Both the position numbers and the translations under genes were made by a program. Positions 22,179 to 32,612 of a stretch of 64,000 nucleotides of DNA are shown here, piece after piece. Under the pieces are notes generated by a model that was not told where the DNA came from, made no database searches, and saw only the letters and a list, made by a program, of their open reading frames with translations. Origin of the DNA: Floccularia luteovirens (Eukaryota > Basidiomycota > Agaricomycetes > Agaricales > Squamanitaceae); NCBI GenBank assembly GCA_009739215.1, contig VSJF01000005.1, positions 1,116,001-1,180,000 on the forward strand, given 5' to 3'. How positions within the stretch are numbered: position 1 is the first letter of the stretch; every line of letters begins with the position of its first letter.

Positions 22179-23955
22179 GGTTATTGGGCCTGTGCACTCA
22201 CTGCTATTTCCCTCATTGATCATGTCCCTCACTGCTACTTTACTCTCCAATACCCTCTCATCAAATGTTCCATGTCTTAAGCCCTCTAAAAAGAACTGGG
22301 CAATCTTGTCAGAAACCTGACATCTCCACATCTCATGGAATACACAGACATATCATTACAGACTTCATTCAATGGACATAAATGGATGTCAATGGACTTC
22401 TTCTATTTTAACCTTTAAGTCGTGTTTAACTCATGTTAATTCCTCTTTTAAATTCCCTTTATCCTATTATTGTTATCTTCCTTATGTTCTATCCTCTATG
22501 TAGAGATAACAAATCTTCACTGTATTTAAGCTACATATATTATAATTATTCTGTAGCTTGAATATCGAATAAGACTTGTAATTGCTCCGTTTTCTGTCTC
22601 TTCTCATCTATCTCTCTTTCTCCATTTCTTTACAAATAAGACACAGAAGTTGGCAGGGTACAACAGACATTGTTGAAGCCACATTTTAACTCCACCCTAC
22701 AAGTATCTCTGCATTCATGGAGATCATATAGAAGTCAGCTCTTGACAAATCTTCACATTCTGTTTTCAAAATGCTATTGAAGAAAAAGGCCTATAGGGCC
22801 ATTTTGATGGCACAAGCATATGGCCAAAGCCAGCCAGCATAAAATCTATGACAGAAGAAGAGAAACAAGCTATAGAAAGATGGGAACAGAATGAACGGTC
22901 AGCAAAAACATTGTTAACACAAAGACTACCTGATTCTGTGATAATAAGAATATGAAACAAGCCTACCACTGTAGAAAGATGGGCCATTGTAAAGGCCAAC
23001 TACACAGATAAAGGTGTCTTTGCACAAATGGAACTTAGAACAAAGTTCCTCAAATCAAAGTGCCTCTACAAAGGCAATGTTCATAAGTTTCTTGAAGATC
23101 TTTGAAATAAACATGAAGAACTAATGACTGTAGGCATGCAAATCAGTGATACAGACTATAAGTCCACAATAATCTCATCCTTACCTTATTACTTGGCAAA
23201 CTATGCATCTACAATATTTGCAAGTGCTCAACTCTACTCTGAACCTCAAACAGTTGATTCAGACTTACTGATTTCCATCATTTCCGAAGAGTATAAACAT
23301 CAAGGAAGCCATTGATCCCGAAAAGAGGCTAACAAGCTAAAAATAGATGAAAATGATGAGGCTCTTGCTGCCTTGAAAAACTCAAAGAAAAAAGGAGTTT
23401 GCTGAAACTGTGGAGAGAAAGGGCATTTCAAGGATAAGTGTCCCAAACCCAACAAAGAGAAAGATAATGACTCACCCAAGAAAGTTGACATAGTCAATGC
23501 TATTGAAGACTCTGACTCTGAAGGGGGAGGAGCCTTTTTCATGGAGCTTGAAAGTGATGACAAATCAGCAAATTTCAAAACAAAAAATAAAACAGAATGT
23601 ACTGAGAAAGATTGGTTTACTGAAGGCAGTGATGAAAAGGTAGAACCTTGCATGGATACTGAGGAGCTATCTGAGATTGGGGAGGGCAAGTGCAGCTTGT
23701 CTGCCGATGTTGACTTAGACTCAGTTTGCTGGGTAGAACCTCAAAAATCAGCTATAGTAACTGTTAATGAAGAAGATAACTTACCTTGTATCAAAACACA
23801 TGTTGATATCCTCACAAAAATTCATAACAAAAGGCCACTCGCCTCTCATCTCAAGGGGGAGGGAGTAGTCAGTATTGAGAAGATAGGCTACACACCTTTT
23901 TTTTCATCCCCAATAGTTATAGATGCACCCCCATATACCCTCATGTCTCCATCAG
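22179..23955 (+). pseudogene. copia Gag of the family E element
   Basis: After the primer-binding site, and with the F LTR removed, a long Gag frame reads NAIEEKGLYGHFDGTSIWPK, AIERWEQNERSAKTLLTQRL, then IIRI*NKPTTVERWAIVKAN (typical copia Gag core). A CCHC zinc knuckle follows, C*NCGEKGHFKDKCPKP at about 23400-23450, in which a TGA lies next to the first cysteine. A long acidic tail then runs to 23955. Few stops interrupt it and most are TGA. The 3' part of the element is absent; an H repeat follows. Confidence 0.8.
22307..22747 (+). repeat. Solo LTR, family F
   Basis: A 441-bp LTR from TGTCAGAAACCTGACATCTC to AGTCAGCTCTTGACA, with a perfect TSD, AATCT (22302-22306 and 22748-22752). It interrupts the family E Gag leader. 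It is related to family G: same start pattern, and both end in TTCTTGACA or CTCTTGACA. Confidence 0.9.
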
Positions 23956-24258
23956 CAAACCTTGAGTCAACTATGGAGCACTATGGAGCACTCCATAGTG
24001 CCATAGTGTCCATAGTGCCCATAGCATGGATTCCCAACTCCAGAGTACTCCAGTAGTACTCCATAGTGCTTCATAGATATATAAGCATTTCTGTAGTGCT
24101 CCATAGATGAATAGGCATCTATATAGTGCTCCATAGTACTCCATAGTGCTCCATAGATATTTGTATAGTGACCCATAGTGAGCCATAGTGTTTATAGTAC
24201 CCATAGCATGGGTTTCCAACTCCAGAGCACTCCATAGCACTCCTGTAGCACTATGGAG
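23956..24258 (+). repeat. Element H (CCATAG repeat), long copy
   Basis: Begins at CATCAGCAAACCTTGAGTC and consists of CCATAGTGCTCCATAG-type units forming imperfect palindromes. It includes the CATAGCATGG...CAACTCCAGAG block twice, so the unit has an internal duplication relative to the copy at 30716. It ends at the X LTR. Confidence 0.75.
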
Positions 24259-24862
24259 TGTTACTATTAAGGGTTTGCATCATCGTTTGTCTGTCTCGTC
24301 ATTTGGCCATCCAGGTTAGGGAATGGTTGAATGCTTGTTGGATTTCCCAAGCATAGTAAAGAGAGATATCTTTACACAGGTTTTTAACTGCTACCTATTG
24401 GGGCCTTGTGGAGGTCAGTTACCACAGAAAACTAGTCAGGCGTTTCAGACTAGACAGTGTTGCCCATGCCATTATATACAATGATCCTGCCATTCTAGAC
24501 AGGGGAGAGAGTGGTCACTTAGTTGTTATGGAGGTAACAGAGTAATTACCTATATTAGAGAGTACTCAAAACTAAGATCAAGCTAAGGCTTATCTGTAGT
24601 TTCATGCTACTTAAATACAAGTATGCTACTTCTAATTATAACCTATTGTGTGCTTGCTCAGTAAGCTATGAGTCAGCGCAGAGTCATACAGAAGTGTCTA
24701 CAAGTCATTTAGAAGCTAGTATGAGTCAGTACAAGTTAAAAGAACCAAAATACAAGTCATAATACAAAACATGTATGAGAAATAATAAACAAGATGAGAA
24801 CATGCAGCATACACATTCTAAAGTCCAGGAAGATAAGTGCGTATCCGGATAAGGTCATAACA
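24259..24862 (+). repeat. Family X LTR (copy 6)
   Basis: Termini TGTTACTATTAAGGG...TCATAACA are complete, but the flanks (TGGAG and TTACC) do not match. Sequence beyond one side has therefore been replaced, for example by recombination between X copies. Confidence 0.82.
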
Positions 24863-25951
24863 TTACCCCATTTGTATATTAGAAGTCCCAGTACTTCTAA
24901 TATTCATACAAGATTTTCTTCATGCCCATTTGTTAATGGTGGGGCTCACCAGTCATGTTGCTTATTGCAACATTGTTCCACTCATAGTGGCTATAATCTG
25001 GAGATCAAGGGTGGCGGAAGGGGCCCTGGTTTAATTCAATAGTTCTGATGTATCACTCCTTGGTGAGGTAGTCTAACATGTATTATTTGTCTGTGCAGTT
25101 ATCAGAATAGTGTCCTAGCTTGTATTTCTTGCAGTATGTGCATCTGTAGTTGGGGCAATCCATTGCCCAGTGGTAAATAGATCCACATTGGAAACATTTG
25201 TCATTGATAGCTCTGGTGGTTGCAGGAGTAGATTTGTGGAGTCTAGATGGAGGCGACATCTTTGTTCTGGAGGAATAGGTTTCTGGTTTGGTGGGAGTAT
25301 GGACAGAAAGTGATGGATGAGGAGTGGATGTCCTTTCTTGTGGTCTGATGTACATAGACAATTGATCTGTGAGACTGTTGTGGTTAAGGGAGTTGAGCTG
25401 CATAGTGCTAAGCTCCATAACTTTGATGGTAAGTTGTTGTAATTTCTCATGAACCTCAAAGGAGGTGTAGAGTTTTCTGAATCTGGGGGCATTCTTGGGT
25501 GTGACTTTGTCAAGCCAGTTGTTGATGAAGAGATGTTTGTCTTCTTCTTTAAATAGTCATTTGATATTAGAGAGATGGAGGTGGTTGATCTCCAGAGATA
25601 CTTTGGGGCAGAGTGGACCTGTGAAGGTCATGCTGTCTGGATCAGAGGAGTGGGCATTAGATATCTGGATGCAGATATGGAGAGGTGGTGAGGATATTGA
25701 TTGTGGTGAGGGTAATTTTACAAGAGGGGATATTGGGAATGATGCTAGTGCTGGAGGTTGTAATGGAGATGTGGAGGGTATTATGAGGGTTGTGACAGAC
25801 ACAAGTGGTGATATGGGTGGTATAGATACTGGAGTTTCTTTGTGGGTAGGGGTGACTAGAACGGATTGGGTTCTGAGAGGAGAGTGGGGAACATTTTCTA
25901 TGGAGACAGTGATTGGTACTGGGGAAGTTTCTTTTGACTGTGTCATCTTGA
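24863..25951 (-). pseudogene. Zinc-knuckle ORF downstream of a chromovirus Pol (Gag-like)
   Basis: Minus-strand frame from an ATG at about 25951 (MTQSKETSP). A long Pro/Ser/Thr-rich region comes first, then after one stop (NIK*LFKEEDKHLFINNWLD) and a frame change a cysteine block reading CFQCGSIYHWAMDCPNY then CTYCKKYKLGHYSDNC at about 25190-25100, that is, two CCHC-like knuckles. It continues with TGEPHH-type sequence and stops to 24863. Removing the solo LTR at 25981 places it 3' of the chromodomain end of the minus-strand gypsy, which is an unusual position for a Gag-type domain. Function unknown; nucleic-acid binding is likely from the knuckles. Confidence 0.55.
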
Positions 25952-25980
25952 GGGATTGAAAGGAATGGGAAGATGGATTC

Positions 25981-26370
25981 TGTAAGGAAAACCCCAAGTT
26001 CAACCTTTTGAACCCTTCAAAACCACTCAGCAATACCTCGACACCACTTCCCACTACCCTCAATACAACTTCAACATGCTTACTATCAGGGAGTTATATT
26101 TAGATACAGTTACTAAGGTTGCCACCCATCTAAGATAGTAACCCTCCTTCAATACCTCTTCTATTTTTATCCACATATATAGCAACACCCCTGGATAGAA
26201 ATCCTTAGACTTTTCTCTTTGGATTTCCTGTCCAGGTGAGTAGATAGAATATGTACACCTTACAATATAATAACTTCAGATTTTCTGTCCAGTTTGACGT
26301 GCTTCCTGTTTCGCAGCCTGTTGCAATACTTCGAAACATGCACTATGCGAACTGCCCAGTTGCCCTTACA
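25981..26370 (+). repeat. Solo chromovirus LTR
   Basis: A 390-bp LTR with inverted termini TGTAAGG...CCTTACA and a perfect TSD, GATTC (25976-25980 and 26371-26375). It has the same sequence family as 35161-35549 and 41732-42120. Confidence 0.93.
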
Positions 26371-27036
26371 GATTCCATAAATCATCTTATATGCTTTTAG
26401 GATTTCTAAAGCATTCTTTAAATAGGATTCAGATTCCCAGGAGTTGTCTGAGGATGGATATCCTTTCCACTTGACTAGATAGCAGATTTTTTTCCCATTG
26501 TTCTGGTGTGTTACAATGTCTTCTACTTTATATTCCTTGGTGTTATCGATGAGATCTGGAGGTGGTTTTGTGTAATTGAGTCTGTGAACCTCAGTTTCTT
26601 GATATGATGTGAGAAGCGAGGCATGGAAAACAGAGTGTATTCTCCATGAGGTTGGGAGCTTTAGTTAGTAGATTAAAGGGCCTAGGACTTCCATAATAGG
26701 AAATGGTCCTTTCTGTTTAGATGCTAGTTTCCTTTTCTGGTATCTGAGTTTCAGATGTTTCAACTCTAACCATACTAGGTCATTCTTCTTAAAGGGTGTA
26801 AACTTGTTCTTGACTTGACTTATCATTGTTTGATGTGCAAGTTCATGTGCTGCATTTGCTTCATCTTGCACTTCTTGAATTGCTTTCAATCTTTCTTCTG
26901 TAGATGGCATATTGCTTTTGTTGTATGCTATGGGGAATGGCTGTGAGTTGTATTCCATCATTATGAAAAATGGGGATTTGTCTTGAAGTGCATGGGGTTT
27001 CTGATTGTAAGAGAATTCTAGTAATAGAAGATGGGA
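26371..27036 (-). pseudogene. Ty3/gypsy integrase C-terminus with chromodomain
   Basis: On the minus strand: integrase tail (LLLEFSYNQKPHAL, then SPFFIMMEYNSQPFPI), the region after it (PTSWRIHSVFHASLLTSYQE), then a chromodomain with YKVEDIVTHQNNGKKICYLV followed by KWKGYPSSDNSWESES. Chromodomains of this class guide integration toward modified histones. The frame ends near 26380. A stop after PLIY and the missing upstream part make it non-functional. Confidence 0.85.
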
Positions 27037-27041
27037 GTTTC

Positions 27042-27223
27042 TGTAGGACGTGACACATGTCACATGTCACAGTCACATTAAGTCGTAGCAAACTGCAACT
27101 TCATTGTAGACTTAACAACATTAACATCTATCTTAACTTAATAACCATAACTACCTCATCATGTTCTAATAAACATTCTCTAATTCTATTTAATCTCCAT
27201 TCAATTCCTGTCTACCTGCTATA
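27042..27223 (+). repeat. Solo LTR, family D (copy 2)
   Basis: A 182-bp LTR from TGTAGGACGTGACACATG to CTACCTGCTATA, with a perfect TSD, GTTTC (27037-27041 and 27224-27228). It lies at the junction between the gypsy and copia remnants. Confidence 0.9.
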
Positions 27224-30200
27224 GTTTCATGTTTCAGGGTTGTTTGCGCAGAAGATAGCTAAGCATGCTTCTATTTCTTGATTTGTGGTTACAAGTCTGG
27301 GATCTGATCCAGTCCAGATAGCATCATTCACATAGATAATTGCTATTATGATATCTCGCTGGTCTTTTGACCAATGGACAAATATTCCTGCATCTGATTG
27401 AGTTCTTTGAAAGCCAAGTTCTTTCATAGACTCAACAAGTTCTTTCCACCATGCTAATGCAGCTTGCTTTAAGCCATAGATAGTGTGTTGCAGGTGGATG
27501 ACTTTCTTTTCTTGTCCTCTGACAATGAAGCCTTCAGGTTGGACCATATAGATCTCTTCTTCAAGTTTACTATATAGGAAGGCAGACTTGACATCCAGGC
27601 CAGTAATAGCTTAATTGTTGAGCACTGCAAGTACTAACAGGATGCACACTGTTTCAAATCTCACAACAGGTGAGAATATCTCCTTGAAGTCAAGTCCTTC
27701 AATCTGGGAGAAACCTTTGGCAACTAGTCATGCTTTCTTGCAGCCATCAGACTTGACCACAAACACCCATCTGTTCTTAACTACTCTTCGACCTTGGGGT
27801 AGGTCTACAAGTCCAGACATTACATCGCGCTTATGAAGAGCATCCATCTCTTCATGGCAAGTGATCAACCATTCTTCTTTTGCAGCTAGTGAAAGGTGCA
27901 TTATATCTCTAAATTGAGTTGGGACTAGATCATCAGAATATGAAACTCAATGCGCTAATAAATAGGCAGTGAATTCTACACCCCTTCCTATGCCAATTTA
28001 GTCACATAAGCCATTTGACTTATATCCACATCCCTAGTGCTTATATCAGGGTGCTCATTGTCAGTAGGCTAAGGTGGCAGTCAGTAGGCTGAGGTGGCAT
28101 TGTTGGGACAGGAACCCTACACTGTCTATTTTCTGGCACAAAGTGCTGGTCAATGTTGTCTTGCCAATAAGCATAATCTTCCTGATTCTGCAATTGTTGC
28201 AGTGGATCATCTCCATAAGCATTGTCTTGAATGACATTTCTAGGGATCCTTCTCTGTCTCTCTGAGCACACAATATTGTCTGCTGCACTCCTTGGTTGAG
28301 GTGTATGAGGCCTCTCCACTGGAGGTAAGTGATGTGGTTCCCTGTTAGGAGATGAGAAGGGAGTTGGGGCTTTGTCAAGCCCTTCACTACTAGAATAAGG
28401 AATATGAGGTGTCTTTGGATTTTGTGGAGGATTTCTCAGTCCGTATGTAGGTACTGGTCTTTTCCTTATATTATCCAAAGGATCCCAAGAGTTTGGTTAG
28501 TCTGGTCTATCAGAATAATTAAGTTCAGATGGTTCATGAGAGGGCGGTATAGAATCATCATCTTCACTATCCTTGTCATCCAAGTTATATGGACTAGGAG
28601 GTGGGGGATCCTGTCCTAATTCAGTGATACTACATTGTTTCTGATCTGGACATTTTGAAAAGGGAAGCTTGTCAAAGATTGCAATGGTGGCCATAAAGAC
28701 AGTATTATTGTGGAGTCACATAAAGTGATAGCCCTTTACTCCTTCAGGGTGTCCAATAAATACCATCAGCTCTGATTTAGAAGCAAGTTTATTCACCTGT
28801 TTTTCTTCAGAGAGGTAGACATAGGCTCCACAGCCAAATACTCTAAGATGGTTGACTTCCAGTTTAACTTTGTGCAAAGCCTCAAAAGATGTATGCCATT
28901 TTAGACATGCCATAGGAGTTTAGTTATAGATGTATACTACTTGTTCCATGCTAAATTCCCACCAGCTGTCTGGTATGCAGGCATCATGTCACATATCTTC
29001 CGCTTTGTTCAATAAGGTGCGATTTAACTGCTCTGCTCTACCATTCTGCTGTTGCTCATAGGGGACAGATTTCTCAATGATAACTCCCATATCCTTCAGC
29101 AACACTTCCATCTGCTGGAATTTACCCCCTCCATCAAAACACTACTTTTGTACTTCAGTGTTGAATTGCATTTTAACAAATGCACTGAAATGTTTCATTA
29201 TAGTCTTTAAGTCATCTTTATGGTGCAAATTCATTGTCCAGGCATGAGACATAAAGTCATCAAGGAAAGTGATCACATAGCAATATTTGTAATAACTTGT
29301 GATAGGAAACTGCTTTAAGTCAGAATAAACCAACTCAAATGGTGCAGAAGCTTGTGAAGAGCTCAGGGGGGAAAGACTTACTGTGTTGCTTTCCTTGGAG
29401 GCAACCTGGGCATAAAGCAATTCTAATGAGGTCAGAAAACCTTGCATATTCTCAGAAGCTTTCTGGAGTACCCATTTAGACAGGTGTTCAAATCTCTTAT
29501 GCCAAGTGTCATAAGTAACCTTGTACATTACAACACTGGCCTTAGCACTGAGTTTGCGAACAATTTGAGCATTACACCAGTAAATAGTATCACCTCTCAT
29601 GTGGGTTTCACAAGACAAGATTGGCTTGTTTATAGAATCAACAATGTTAATGAGGGACCCTTTCCCTTTAACACTGTTCCCCTTTTTAATTAGAAACTGT
29701 CCCATAGAGAGCAAGCAGCTACTCAATCCAGAGATATAGTAGACTGGTGAGATCTGAGTTATTCTATGTATTCTTCTCTCTTTGTTTCCATTGAGAGGTA
29801 TAACTACTTCATGACTCATCATGACAGTCCTAAGTCCCTTAACATAAACAACTTGTTCAGAAGCTGTCTGGATGGGAATTGGTTTCTTCAGAGTATGATA
29901 CTCGATGAAGTCTGTTTGTTCATGTGTAAAGTGCATTGATGCTCCTGAATCTATAATCCACAATGCATGATTAGGATCCTTTGCTTTTCCCTTACACTTC
30001 AAACAAGATGCAAAATGATTATTAATTATCCCCTCAGAGGGGCCAAGTGATACATGTGACAAAGAACAATAAAGTCCACTACTACTATTAAGTCCATTCA
30101 ACTCTAGGAGCTGAAGAGGGCACTGTAGATCACAATCAATCTCAGTCACTTTACAGTTCAAAGGAGATACTTGCCTTTCACTCTCGTATCCAGTTTCTAG

Positions 30201-30715
30201 AGCTGCATTGATGCGCTCTATCTCTGCACTGTCCACAATAGCCTCATCAATCTCTATTTCAGTCCATCTGTTAGTGGAACATGAGTAGTCCTGGTCCTCC
30301 TCTGATCCAAGAGATACAGAATCACCTGAGTCAGATTGAGCCAGGCAAAGTTCCCAAGGTTCAGGTATCTTGGACTTAAAATGTTTTGGTGGAGGTTCAC
30401 TTACCTCTTCCAGTACTTCCTCTATTCTAGAGGTAAAGGGTTCCCTACCACCATGATTCAACAAAATCTTCTCATGTCTTCAGAGGTATTGAGGATGATG
30501 TAGTAGACCTTCATGGTCTACAAGTTCCCTGGAGCGTTTTGTGCTTGTATATGTTTCAGGATGCTTCAATGCTTTCATGCCAGTGTATATACTAGCAATT
30601 GGCGGAGCATAGAACTTGTGGGGATTTTTCTATAAGAAAGTAGGTATTGGTGCTGAGGGAGCTAGTGTGCTCAACCTGGCACCAAATGAGGTGGCTAGCA
30701 TGACCATTAATGCAA
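27224..30715 (-). pseudogene. copia Gag-Pol remnant, minus strand
   Basis: Reading from 30715 downward: Gag/protease linker (KNPHKFYAPPIASIYTG), then protease with WIIDSGASMHFTH at about 29960, GAG-preintegrase (TWHKRFEHLSKWVLQKAS), the integrase core (FELVYSDLKQFPITSYYKY, FLDDFMSHAW, CFDGGGKF after a stop, then NGRAEQLNRTLLNKAEDM), the acidic linker, and RT (RVVKNRWVFVVKSDG, GLDVKSAFLYSKLEEEIYM, IYGLKQAALAWW, IIAIIYVNDAIW). RT ends at the D LTR and RNase H is missing. The YVDD box reads YVND. At least eight stops lie along it. Confidence 0.85.
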
Positions 30716-30837
30716 TATGCATCAGCAAATCTTGGGTCAACTATGGAGTACTATGGAGTGCTCCATAGTGCCATAGTGCCCATAGTGCCTATAGCATGGG
30801 TTCCCAACTCCAGAGCACTCCATAGCACTACTATAAT
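30716..30837 (+). repeat. Element H (CCATAG repeat), short copy
   Basis: From CATCAGCAAATCTTGGGTC to CACTACTATAAT. After the G LTR it is continuous with element I, the mirror image of the order at 20.1-21.8 kb. Confidence 0.75.
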
Positions 30838-31312
30838 TGTCAAGAACTGACTTCGGGATCAACTCCGTGAACTCAGAGTTAACTCCTGTCAGATGTTAGA
30901 TGCGGCTTCAATGATGTCCGTTGTGCTCTGCCGACTTCCAATGTCTAATTTACAAATGCCGAGGTTTGTGTCCGAAGACTGGAGTTGTTGCAGGAAGAGG
31001 ACAGAACTTAGAGAGGAACAAGATTACAAGTCTTAGTTGATATTCAAACTATAGAACTATGTACATCTCTGTAGTTTAAGTACTGGCAACAACGTGTGAA
31101 TATCCCCAAGGATGGTAATGCGGGGAGGTACATTAAAAGAGGACAAAGGAATGATGAAAAAAGGATAAGTGTTTGTTACAAGTGTTATGTAATACAGGGG
31201 ACGTATGTCTGAGAAACGGAGAAGGATAAAAGGGTATGAAGTCTGAGGTGGACAGAAATGTCCAAGATAAGGTTTAGATGTCTGAGGTTTTGGAGGTATT
31301 CGGATCCTGACA
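30838..31312 (-). repeat. Solo LTR, family G (complete)
   Basis: A 475-bp LTR; on the minus strand it runs TGTCAGGATCCGAATACC to AGTCAGTTCTTGACA. A perfect TSD, ATAAT (30833-30837 and 31313-31317), flanks it. It separates elements H and I in this copy, which shows that H and I were already joined when it inserted. Confidence 0.9.
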
Positions 31313-32048
31313 ATAATAGTATATATACTTTATTGGATTATTCATTTTATTATATTCATTTTATTTTTACTACTACAATTACTATATACTACTATATAAT
31401 ACTACATAGAAGAAATTTAAAAAAACATAAAAAAAGTCAGACAAAAAAACATAAAAAGTTGGGAAAAAAAAACATAGAAAGTCGAAAAAAAAAACATAAA
31501 AAAGTTGGAAAAAAAATATAAAAAAAGTTGGAAAAAAACATAGAAAAAACATAAAAAGTCGGAAAAAAAAACATAAAAAAAACATACCAAGTTGAAAAAA
31601 AAACATATCAAGTCGGAAAACATAACTGAAAAGACAGAAGAAGTTTGAAACATGACAAAAAAGGGAAAGGTTGGAAACATACCAAAAAAGGCAAAAAAAA
31701 GTCGGAAACATATAGAAAGAAAGAAAAAAGTTGAAAACATATGAAAAAACAAGGAAAAAAGTTGGACACATGAAACAAGAGAAAGAGGATTGAAAACATA
31801 ACTAGAAAGAGAGGAAATGTATAAAAAAAGAAGAAAAAAGTCGAACATACAGGGAAGAAAGTTGAAAACATATAAAAAAAGAGGAAAAAAGCGAACACAA
31901 AACATACCAAATGCCCAAGCTATCACATCTTCTCAACTCCTTCCATCTCTAGGTCCTGACAATGAGCAGATATGGCAGAGATATATGATAATGAAATGAA
32001 TCTAGAAAAAGAATATCAGTAAAAGAAAAGGAGGAAAGAATGACTTAC
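31313..32048 (-). repeat. Element I (T-rich minisatellite repeat), copy 2, inverted
   Basis: Reverse complement of 20145-20900, with the same AT-rich end, the same minisatellite and the same leader ending at GAATGACTTAC. The two copies differ by a few unit-number changes and scattered substitutions. Confidence 0.87.
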
Positions 32049-32300
32049 TGTTACCATTTGGGGTTTGAGCGTCGTCGTTTACTGGTCTTGTCGTAGGTGT
32101 GTCCAGGTTAGGGAGTAGTTGGATTTGCTAGTCAGATTTCCCTAGTGCGATGGTAGGTTACACTACCACACAGGTTATAAACCACCTGTTGGGGTCTCTC
32201 TGAGGTTAGTTACAAAGATGGAGACAGCCAGGTGTTTCAGGCTGTATGGTGTCATCTGTGCCGTTATTTACAACTATCTTGCCATCCTAGACAAGGGAGG
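32049..32300 (+). repeat. Family X LTR (copy 7), 5' 252 bp only
   Basis: Starts TGTTACCATTTGGGG directly after element I and is cut at GACAAGGGAGG by an A-prime LTR. The 3' half is not found on the other side. Confidence 0.8.
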
Positions 32301-32612
32301 TGTTGAGCAGCCATGTGTGCAAGACACAGTAGAGGAACTCAAAGATCTTACCTTGTGCTTACTTAGATCACACCTTACGGTTAGTGTTACTACTACTACC
32401 TATAGAATAGAACAAGGGATCTATTCTGCATAAGAGTGTCCTTATATACAGTTCTAGCTGTATGTACATATTTACATATGATGGTCTGTGCATAAGGCAT
32501 GGGGCATAGGGCATATGTGAGTGTAGTCATGTGACACATCATGTGACATATCACATATGACTTATCACCTGACGAATTATGTAATCCATCATGTGATTGT
32601 GCTGATGCAACA
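32301..32612 (-). repeat. LTR, family A-prime, minus strand
   Basis: Reads TGTTGAGCAGCCATGTG to GTGCTGATGCAACA and is the reverse complement of the 1265 LTR. The flanks (X LTR on one side, gypsy RT on the other) are unrelated, so it marks a recombination junction rather than a simple insertion. Confidence 0.8.

Noticed and set aside
23967..24240. Minus-strand frames with MEHYG/ALWS repeats
   Set aside because: Translation of the CCATAG repeat units of element H; no independent support.
24259..24862. X copy 6 as a normal TSD-flanked insertion
   Set aside because: The flanking pentamers TGGAG and TTACC do not match; one flank must have been exchanged.
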